Origin: Apostichopus japonicus
Lineage: Eukaryota > Echinodermata > Holothuroidea > Aspidochirotida > Stichopodidae
Length of the DNA stretch: 64,000 nucleotides
Reading direction: 5' to 3'
NCBI RefSeq assembly: GCF_037975245.1
Contig: NC_092564.1
Span: 20,127,984-20,191,983, forward strand
This document shows, piece after piece, positions 49,792 through 61,700 of this stretch; positions within the stretch are counted from its first letter, which is position 1; every line of letters begins with the position of its first letter. The position numbers were made by a program, and so were the translations under genes. The notes under the pieces are model-generated. The model did not search any database, was not told where the DNA came from, and saw only the letters and a program-made list of their open reading frames with translations.

Positions 49792-52700
49792 CTATCCAGG
49801 GAAACAAAAAAAATGATTAAAAAAGAAAACATAAATAAAATAGTAAATTATTGTTTGACCAAAATTAAAAATCCAACAAGTATGAAGAAAAAAATAGCTA
49901 TACACAGGAATAATCCTAATACAGTCCATTTTAAGGGTGATAATTTGGTCTTAATGGATGACCTAAGGATGACCCAAGGCACAAACTTTAATTTGCATAT
50001 GTATTAATAATTAATACATTTCATAAACCACAGCATATCAGTCCAGGTTGATTGCTATATATACCTCCTTTTTTAAATTTAAAAAAAAATAAGTCTTTAA
50101 AACATCAGCGACTCATCAATTATGGTGACTGGATTCCAGAGTGTTAAACACATACCGACCAATTGGTCAGTTCATGGGATGCAAACACAAAACTCACCTC
50201 CGGGAAAACATCAAGACATTTTAATTTACCTTGAAATAACGAGTTTACAAATGCTTTAGAAACATTTAAAAGATCAAAAAGTGTTGAGTGTTCTAAGGGA
50301 GCTTTACAAGACATGAAAAATCCTTAAAGGAACATTCCAATAAATCTTAAACATATTTTAAAGCTGTATATCTTGAAAACCAGAAAAAGTTATCGAAGCA
50401 TTTAATACTAGCGACACAAGTTTTGAGTTTTTCTCTTTTCCGTAAACTACTACGACATAGCAAGACTAAAATTGAGCTTCGAACCATTACAGTTTATAAT
50501 ATATATATATATATTATTATAGTATCCAGTTTTAAACATATTATAAAGCTAATCAGCTAATAAGTAGCTTACAATTGAATATGGCACAGTGGAAGTTTTG
50601 TCTGTTATATGCATTACGTTTTTTTGGTCATACTATATATGGGCAATTACTCTCTATGAATAATCATGACTTTAACTGTTGTCTAACATTTCGTGAGTCT
50701 AGCCAAAGGAGTTTTCTTTCTTTCTTCTAGTGGAGGTTATCAAAACCTATTAGCAAGAACACGACTTGGAAAGAAGAGGACAACAAACGAACCAAATCTA
50801 TCGTTCTTTTTCCTCACCTCTACTAACACTAGATGATGTATATGTTATTTGATAGCCTTCGAAAGTCTCTGAACCATCTGTAAAAAACTTCAAATATAAC
50901 TGGTTACTGCTGGCAAATATGGGATTGGGTAAGAAACTGCCGCAGCCAAAGAATACTTCCGAAGAGGTTGATGATGGCCCGTCTCGAATCTGAAATGAAA
51001 GATAAGGTGAGATATACTCTACAGGAAAGCTCAGTGGTAGAGGGGGGGGGGGATAAAATTGAGATACTGTACCACAGAATGATAGCAAGATACTCTCCAA
51101 TGTAGTATTACACTATTGGTAAACAATAACCATATTCTGTATATGCAAAACTGAAGTACGATGCACGCTCATGAGAGTGCTTCTTATTAACAAGAGCCCG
51201 ACAGTCACTATATGGTTTCTTTCCTTCAGTGGAGTATATAAAGTGTTGTAAATCATCGCCCAATGTCATAATATTTATGCCCACATGAACATGATATAAT
51301 TTAAGGCTGTGAAGTTATTTTTAACTTTGGCCGCCTCTCCCCCCAAAAATGGGCCCAGTTAAATTTTTCACCTAAATGGTCCAAAACAAAGTGGCTCAAA
51401 AATATATTTGCCCCCAAAAAATTGAATCTCAGTGGTCCCAAAAATATTGGGCCCCACACACTCGGGCCCAAAGAACGTGTCCCAAAATGTATTTGAGGTG
51501 GCAATAAAATTTGGGTCCCCCGTTATAAAAATGGCACCGGAAGGTTTGTGGGCCCAGAAGGTCCCAAAATATTTTAGCCTACATGTACCAGCTATAACCA
51601 ACAGCTGTATACCAAGTTTGGCTTCAATCCGACTTACGATTCTGGAGTTATTACAATAAAAAGAATATGTGGGCCCAAATGGTCCCCAAAATATTGGGCC
51701 CCCACAAATTCGGGCCCAAAGAAAGCGTCTCTAAATGCATTTGAGGTGGCAATAAGGTACCATTTTGGCCTACATGTTCCAACTATTAACCAACAACTGT
51801 ATACCAAGTTTGGCTGCACCCGACTGAAGGTTGCGGAGTTGCAATGTAAAGATGACCACATTTGACCCTGTAACCTCATTACTATTCATAAGGTCAGTGC
51901 CAAAAGCAATAGGGCACACCTTCTCACTATAATGCATCTACATAGCAAGCATGACAAATATCCATCACTCTGTGGTTGAGTTATCGCGGATCCAAGCAAG
52001 TGTCAGAGATGCACACACATAGAAACACATGCAAACTGGACTTCAAAAGTGGTGCCTTTGCTAAAGTTTGCTTCCAGCCAGGAACCAAAAGGATTTCAAA
52101 AGTAAACAATTCCCTTGGTGATGGACAAACCTTTTCTCCTGTGTACCCATATGCTAATTTTTGGTCCGTTCGCCGGGTACCATTTTTCTTATGAGTTGAT
52201 GGATTTTACCATAGCCTAATAATTATTAATATGGCAAGGAAAAACTAGTGATCATCTTTGGTGTAATTCTGACCTTCCTCTTTTACTGCCCCTTCTCAGA
52301 GAATATTTCCTTCCAGCTAAAACATTATATTTTCCTAATTTGATCAGCTTCATCTGTTTCTAGGAATATTATTATTTTTTTCTTAAACAGTTACGATCGG
52401 TTACAGACACTGACTCCCAGAAACAAATTTTACCCAGGTTACTGATAAAGAGAGTACTGTAAAATGATTGTTAAAAGATGCATGCACAGGACGACATCGA
52501 GAGAAAACAATTGAGCTCTACTTACCCTTAAATAATCAAAGGGACAACGGCTATTACCCTCCAACACAAAATTATCAAAATATAGTGTAAGGAATGTGCC
52601 AGGCGGAGAGGTGAGTCGAGTCGTGCAGTCATGGTTTGAGTGGTAGCTAACAGGGTAACCGGGGCTCATCAGATGTCCATATCCACTTGTCACATTTTGA

Positions 52701-55700
52701 TTACAATCTGAGGAAAATGACATACACAAAAAATTGTTAAAGGTTTGAAATCTGTTTTGCAAAAAAGAAGAAGAAGAAAAAAAAAAACCTCTCGATAGAA
52801 AAACAGCAACAGCTGACATAAACATGTTTCATTATTTCATGCCACATACATACACACTATGTGCATGCATTTGTTGTCCTCCATCTCCATGTGTGTGGTA
52901 ATGCCCACATTCCCTGGTTTTGTTCCATGATTATACTCCCCCCCACCCCATTTTAGTCCTGTCTATCAAGCAATAACACTAGGCCTAGGCCTACTACCAT
53001 GCTGTCGTAACAGATGAATCTAGTAGTAGCCTATTTCTCATAGAAAGCAACAGGAGGGACACTATCGTCATAAGGACAACTTGAGTACCGTATCAGCAAA
53101 GGGAATTTATTCACAGCCTACATATGGAATAATGCAAAAGTCCTGTCTAACATGCAATAACACTAGGCCTACAGTTGGCCTATTACCATGCTGTCACAAT
53201 AGATGAATCTAGTCGTAGCCTACTTCTCATAGAAAGCATCAGGATGGTTGTTCTATTGTCATCAGCATTTTAGTAAGGATAATTAAGGACAACCTGAGTA
53301 CCATATCAGGAAAGGGAATTTATTCAGAGCTAATTCATATGGAATAATGCACAAAAAAATTGGGAGAGAGTAGGCTACCTGCAATTTGATAATTTATAGA
53401 GAATCCTCTGCCAGCTGAATTGTGATCTGTCGAGAGGTAAACCTGTGCCCCTTGTCCGACAGATCTGTATGGAGGAGGTGAGTTCTGACCACAGTACTGT
53501 AGGATATCACCATTGGTACTCTGAAGGAACAAGAACATTGGAGCAAATCAAAGCCAGATTTTCTCATCTAAATTATTATGAACAATTAGCGCAGCTTTCT
53601 AGTGCATCAGAGATAAGAGGAAGAGAGAGTTGCAAAATAATTTAAGTGGATCAAAAGCTGTAAATTAAACAAAAGGATTATCAGATGGACTTGCATACAG
53701 GGCGTGTATATGCATATCATGAAACAAGTGGAGAAAGGATAATGATACTGCTTGTACTGTCAGTGCAGATGCTTTGAAGCATCCCGTGAAAGAACAGTTT
53801 ATAAAAAAGACAATTGTTCCAACCCCCTGTATTGTTTCCTGTTTAAAAAAAGGGATATATGCACGTGCATATAATAACATGATAAATCTTCTGTGGACAT
53901 TGAAAATAAAAGCCATTCATTTTGACACAATGATAACTCCGTCTGAAGTATAGTTTGGAGGGGGAGGGGTTTAGTAGGAGATGCAGAGCTCATGTTCATA
54001 TAAAATAAGTTTTATTCATCTGAATGTTGGCAAACTGTCTTGAATTAAACATGATATAAAATGTACCATTAACATAAAAACCAATACCAATGTGTGGTAT
54101 AACCATGGACATATCATTTGCCACAATGTAGATGCTCATAACCAACTAATCCTCCTACCCCCCCTCCCACCCCTCCCACAATAAACAAAATGCATATAAA
54201 TAGGGTTTTCTTGATTCAGCATTTGAATATGTTTACTCACCAGAGGAAAGCTGGAGATCTGAACGTAATCGAACATGCAAGCAGTGTGGTCTTCCATGTC
54301 GATATCGGTGGTCGTGAGCAGAACTTTATCGAATGCATCTGCCGCAGAGATGACCCAAGTACAACGGGTGCTGTCCGGGTACGGGTTCGGATAACCGGGA
54401 GACTGCAAGACCTGCACTTCGTTAGTCGCTTGTAGAGTTCCTCCACACGTTCCTTGAAACGGACATTGACAAAGACAATATGTGCAAACTGTGTGGCAGA
54501 TGGAACCTAAATTTGCCTCTCTAACTGAAGATGTTGCCCATGGTTACAGGATCCATTGTATTTCTGTACTATGACATTTAATCGAATGATCGAGTATTCT
54601 CTTTCGCAGTCGGAACTCGGTATTTTAGATTGTTAGAAAGACTCGGTTCACAAACTCAGATGTTCATGTTTTGACCATTGCTTTATTTTTTATATAGTTA
54701 CAATTGTTTAACAGGTTTTTCCACTTTGACTTCAGATTGAGGTCAAATGATTTTTGTGATTAAACACAGAAAACAATAAATTCTTGTAATCTCCCTGACA
54801 AGAGTTTCAGATTTTGACCTCTCGTTAACATCAAATGCCAAGAAGTTCAAACCACTTTTACTTTTGGAGTTGATGTATCTACAAATTTTGCAAACATATG
54901 ACTTTTGTTGACTTGAAATGAAAACAAAACACAAAACAATGAAATATGAATAAGTTGTTTAATGTGCCTTATCTTGTCCAGAACCTTCCAACACATACAA
55001 ACACAGGTAAACAACAAGAATAACCCAAATACACAATGTAAAGAACAGATAACCAACCTCAAAGCCTAAAATCCAACAAACTTTCACCAGACAAAGACAC
55101 GCTTCTATGGTGACCATGTCAAAGGTCACCATATGGGTGAATGCTAAAAAGGCGGTAACCTATACAGCTTGTCAACTTCTACAACTAAAGTTTGACCTCT
55201 ACACAAAAGAACAGATCGATGCAGCCTGATCAGTGTGTTTATTAGTGTAAGATTACTTGCTCATACGGTGCAGGTCAAGGGCCATAGATACTTATACTGA
55301 CATGGCTATATACATTCGTACAGTGTCATTATGTTACTACATCACAAGAGCATATCATGTTCACCAAATATTCGGACCTTGCATGGCCTTTCACCTCTTT
55401 GAAAAAAATAGGGTTCTTGTACTTCCAAAAGTAAAGTCTATCATACCAAAAATAAAAACTTCATCATGTAATTTTTTCATGCTCTATGCTTAGAATCCAA
55501 GGTATACCATAAAACACATGCACACACTCACATGCAATACCCACTCTTTCACCTGCAGCAAGAAAGTAAAAAAACAAGGATGCTACTTACTATTTACTGC
55601 AGAATAATTCAGTGTAAATCCAGCACCGCTATCCCTCGAGTCAGTCACGAATCGGACGTAAGCCTGAGCTCCTGATAACAGGATAGCCGGAGGACTCACA

Positions 55701-58700
55701 GAGCCACAGTATGATCCAATCAGCGGGGCGAATCTTCCAAAACCATCACGAATCTATGGACACCAAATCAGACAAAAGTTTGTCTTGTATTTTCACGTGT
55801 CTGAAAAATTAGCTTCTCGAAGATAAAGAAAAAAAATAGGAGGAAAGAAATTCTTCAAACGAATGCTTTTTTGAACAAAGAACAGGGAAGCTGTAATCCC
55901 TTGAAATGAACCCATTCCTGGCATACATAAGAAGCATAATATATCTTGCCCACACAGATATACATTGCATAAAATGTATTGCCAGTTTGTTTCCATGTGG
56001 TGTCACAATTGACATTTGAATCGTACAGGAAATCTGTCACTTTTGAAAGCAACACTTTTACATCTCCTTTACCAACAGCATGGGCTTTTTAAGTTTCAAT
56101 ATTAATTAATATTAAATGATGAATGTGGCTAACAAACTTAGTTTTCAAATGGTGTAAATAAAAAAAAACTCACTAAAACTAGTGTTTCTCTGCCACCTTC
56201 ATTCAGGCGTGTAGCGAGGAATTTGCCAAGGGAGGGGCGAAACTATAGCAAACTGTCAGAGCCGTAGATACGGCATTGCAAACTATCTAAGCATAGTGCC
56301 ACCATGGGTTGGCCCGAAGCATACAAGAAAATTTTGGCTGGAAATGCCTCCCAGATTGCTGGAAATGGCACTTGATTTGATTTGATTTGATTCTGCAAGA
56401 TATCAATCTTCATCTACATACAAACAAAAAATTGCACATAAAGATAAACATTTAAAATACAAGATGGGAATATACTTAAATGCATCAAAAAGAAAAAAAC
56501 ATGCCACGGATAACCCTTTAAGCTAAAAGCTTATTTCCAAAGGGGTCCTTATAACCTTAAAAATACAAAAGATAAGAAATAAACTATTAAAACATCTAAA
56601 ACATGCATACAAACACTGTAAAAAAGAAAGAAAATTACAAGCTAGACATTCATATGATTTAAAAGGTAGGCTTTGGCATATTTTTTAAAATTGTATTTCA
56701 GCAGGATGGATTTTATATTTTCAGGTAGCCTGTTCCAGTTTTTAATTGCATTGTAATAAAAAGACCCAGCACAGTGCGTTTTAATTTTGGGAAGTTGAAA
56801 ATTAAAACTACTACCTCTTGTGTTATGGCTATGAACACTATTTACTCTAATAAATACTATTTACTCTCCCTCATATAAACTGGAGAGGTACCATGGAAAA
56901 CATTAAAAACATGATTAAGACGAAGCTGTTCAGCCCTAGTGTTGATGTTCAAAATACCAAGAGTTTTAAAGTCAGCATGGTTAATGTGGTAATAAAAATC
57001 TTTACCCAGAATGAATCTGATAACTTTGTTCTGGGCACATTGTAATCTACGAGCGTGGTACTTAGAAATGCCTCCATACCAAGATGAGATGGAATAATCA
57101 AACAGACAAAGAACAAGGGCTGTACAGATGGTCTTTTTCACATTTTGATTAAAATAATTAGCTTGCCTGTAGAGGAATTTGAGTCGAGAATTTGTTTTAC
57201 TAATAATGCCAAGAACAATTTGTTCGCCATCAAGGTATTGGTTTAACTCCAGACCGAGGTAAACAACAGAATGTTTGGCCTTAATCAGTTGACCATCACA
57301 AATAATTGAGAAGTCAGTATACTGACCAAGTTTACGTTTCGTCCCAAACAAAATCAACTCGGTCTTACCCATGTGTAACGACAATTTGTTTTCAATGAGC
57401 CATTTATTGCCACTCTCCAGGTTAGATGAAGGATTTTTTTTAATATTGTTAGGATCTTTGTCAGAGTAAATTAAAGCACTGTCATCGGCATATTGTAAAA
57501 GCAAGCAATTGATGGAGTTTGGCATATCATTTACATAGCAAAGAAATAAAATGGGGCCCAATATACTGCCTTGAGGCACCCCGCAAGTGATGGTCAGAGG
57601 ATCAGATTCAACTCTATTTATGCTAACAACTTGCCGTCTACCAGAAAGATAAGATTGGAACCAGTCAATTGATGTACTGTGGACACCCATTGCGGACAGC
57701 TTATTACACAAAATTTGATGGTCTACACTGTCGAACGCCTTCTGGATATCCAATAAGATCATGCCGGTATAATTACCAGCGGCAGTTTGTTTTCTGATAT
57801 GATCTTGCAGATGAATAAGGCAAGTGTCGGTTGAATATGATCCTCTAAAACCAGATTGGAATTGGTAAATGAGATTATTGTTAACCAGATAATCGTTCAG
57901 TTGATGGAAAACAGCTTTCTCTAAGAATTTTGACACAACAGAGAGGATGCTCACTGGTCTATAGTTTCCAGCTTCAAGCTTACTCTTCTTTTTATGAAGA
58001 GGAATGACTTTTGCGATTTTCATGTCATTAGGAACAACACCACATCTTAAAGAAGCATTAATAATATGTGTGATGGGGCCTGTAATAACCTCAGCAGCAT
58101 CTTTAATAAAACGCCCTGGGATACCATCGAGACCAGTACTTTTACTTATGTCAAGACTATGGATCTCATTCAGGACAAATTCCTCATTAATTTCTTGAAG
58201 CTGGAAAGAATCTGGAACAACACTCTTATACTGATTTTTAAAAACAGGTGAGTCCACATCGTACGAGTTAAACTCTTGCTTTGGAAGTTGATTCACAAGA
58301 TCTGATGCAACATGAGTAAAAAAAATGATTGAAATGATCAGCAACATCCTTTTTATCATGGCATTTTTCGCCATTCACATCTAAAACAGTATTTGATGAT
58401 GTATTAGACTTTGATTGGTAGCCAAGAGTCTTGAGATGTTTCCATAACTCTTTAGGTTTGTCTTTGTATTCGTCTATTTTTTCAATCATGTAATGACGTT
58501 TGGCGTTTCTTATGTCATTATGAACTTTGTTGCGCATCTTACGGTACATTTGGTAATTTTCAGATGAGTGGGTATCCCCCCGGGACTTACGTAACCAACT
58601 GTCCCGTTCACGAATACTCTCGAGAATCTCAGCTGAAATCCAGGGATCAGACTGATTTTTGATCCTAACTTCCTTAACTGGAGCCACAGAATCAAGAACA

Positions 58701-61700
58701 GTGGTAAATAAACCCGGAAACATACCCACGATTCGTCAACATTATCAGACATATAAACAGAAGACCAGTCAACATTTTTCAGCTCATCAACAAAATATTC
58801 CTTATTGTACTTTTTTAGGGACCTAATCTGAATCCCTTTATGGGAATCAAACTTGGGTTTGATGTTACCCCTTGCACAATAAACAATGTAATGGTCACTT
58901 ATACCATATGGTATGACCCCATATTGCTGGATTTTTTTCATATTGTTACATAAAACATGATCAATGGCTGAGGATGATGTGTCAGTGACTCTTGTAGGAG
59001 TATATATCAACTGCTTGAAACCAGACATATTCAAAATATTTTGGAAGTTCTTATACTTATCATCTGCCTTGATACTACACATGTTAATATCACCGAGAAC
59101 TATAACATCAAAGTCATTAGGAAGTTTAGTCAGAACATGCTCCAACTTATTGGTGAAATCAGATTCTAGATGGGTTTGAGACCGATAACAAATACCAATA
59201 ATAATGGGTTTTGACATTGGTACAAGAATCTCTACCCAAACTGCTTCAATATTTGGCTCATGTAAATCTGGCCTGAGATTAAAAGCTAGACTAGATCTCA
59301 CATAAATACAGACACCTCCTCCATGTCTGTTACGGTCATTGCGAATCACCGAAAAGCCGGGAATTTCAATTTCACAGTTGGTAACAGAGTCATCAGTCCA
59401 ACTCTCGCTGATGCCAAAAACACTAGGTTTAGTTTCAGAGGCAATCAGCCTAACCTCAGACATTTTAGGAGTGAGGGATCTAGCATTCAAGTGAATACAG
59501 TGAAATAATCCATTAATACCATTAACATGTTTTTTAAATTTTTTTTTATGAACTCTGGCGTTGTAAGTTGCATCTTAGCATTTCTCTTTTGAAATTACTA
59601 GCGATATCATAAAAACATTCGCCCCCCCAGCCCCCCTTGGCTACTTGCCTGCCTTCATTTTTGGAGCAATGACCATTCAAAGTGGCTGAACATTTTATAA
59701 GGCCAGCATAAAACCATTTCCTTGGAAGCAAAAACACAAGCCTCACTGAAAAAACATTGATGATCCACAAATAAGGATGTTTATAATAAAAACCTGTCAA
59801 GAGCAAATCGTGTTTTGATCGATAATGGGGCACTGACATGGTACGGATTATAGTTGCATGCATTCACATCACAGCTTTACATATTACTTCTTGGAAAAGC
59901 CTGTCATTTACAATGTTCAAGCATCAACCTATACACCACATTTTCAAAGCAAATATGAGCTGATACCAATATACCAATCTTGGAGGGAGGGAAAATGCTA
60001 TTTTAATGACCTCTTGAATACAACTACCAGATAATTGCCAAGTTTTCTATGGAGTTGGAAGAAAACTGTTCAGAGTTCATAAAAAAAAATTAAAAAAACA
60101 TGTTAATGGTATTAATGGATTATTACAACTAGTAGAGTAGTGAATTTTGGCTGTGAGATACAACCAGCTACTTTAAAACAAACAAAATTAACACCAAATA
60201 ACTTCTGACACGGTTGACAACCAGGACTGCTGCATCAACAATGATGGTTAATCACACCAATGTAAAAAAAAAATCTAATATTTATTTCTGTACTTTTTAA
60301 ATGAGAGAAATTGTAACAATCATTTTGTACCTCCAAGAAATCATAAATACATCCAGAGCTCGGTGATGCTATGTCAAAATCTCCTTCAAATTCCAGCCTC
60401 ATGTTCTTGTTGTTGTCTGAGAGCGCTATGTTCCAGGTGCAGGATAGGTACGGTTCGTACTCTCCGTTATTGTCAACGTCCAAACTCTGTATGCTCCCAG
60501 CATCAGCTGTTACACTTCCACCGCAACCAGCGGATGGCCCTGGAAAGAAGAAATTAGTTAGAAATTAGCTCTCCTGGTGATCTCAGCGACTCATATCGAA
60601 TGATTGAGGCCTCGGTGCTGGTTTGCCCAATTCAAACTTTGACCTTTCCAGCTTAATTGCACTAAAAGCTCAGTGAAAATGACCACCTTCGACGCAATTT
60701 TCATATCAATATTCATTATTTTTAAAGAGTTATCTGTCGTCGTTATACATTTTTGAGCGGAAATAAAATTTCGCCAGATTTATTGACGAGTCCGTAGATT
60801 CTACAAACTTCAATCAAAATTTGCAAGCCCCGTCCGACAGATCATGCGCAAATCAAACCTCTCTGTTTTGTTTACAACAGTTAGGCCTAGGACTACCTTC
60901 ACTGTCGTGGGCTAGCCTGTCTTTTGTCCCAGTAAAGATGGTACTGGCAATGAATGAAAGGGTCAAGCAATTCTCTCATTTTGGCAAGATTATCAATCAA
61001 TCAAAATAGACAAAAGTTTGATCATACTGAAGATGAGAGAACCTTACCAAAGACGGCTTGATAGGTCGCCTGGAATCCTTCAAAAGTTCTCGAAGAATCC
61101 GTCACAAAATTGAGCAGCATGGTGTTTGCCGTGCTCGTCAACTGGTCCGGAGGGGTGTTCCCACACAATTTGCCAGTGAGAGGGGTGGATGTATTGGAAC
61201 CGTCATAGACCACAAGGTAGTCATAGTTGCAGGCTGGATGGACTTCTAATTCAAAACTTGCGAACCTGCAGACACAATCGACAAGTAGGTCTTGACGGTT
61301 ACATAATTCCTGAAAACTTTCAACTTTTGAAGAACAGATGGAGACAGATTTTACCAAAAAAAAAACCTTCACACCCAAATCTTAGGAATTTTTTGGAGTA
61401 TGGTATGGATCACATTTCATTTGGTGATCAGAGTTCAAAAATCCTGAAAATGATTTTAATTATATTACCTTGCAAATAAAATTCACAAAGTAGAAAGTCA
61501 TGGACATACTGAGTGGATGAAATTTCACAATCCTTTAACTTTACATAATATAATTAATTAATATAAATAATATAATTATGGAGCTGCTACCGATACAGCT
61601 GTCTTGGTTTTTGCAGCGTCTAAATTTGATGACTATCGGTACAAGAGGGTTACCTCTTAAGTGGCATTCAAATTGTGAAATGTTCCATATGGTATGCACA

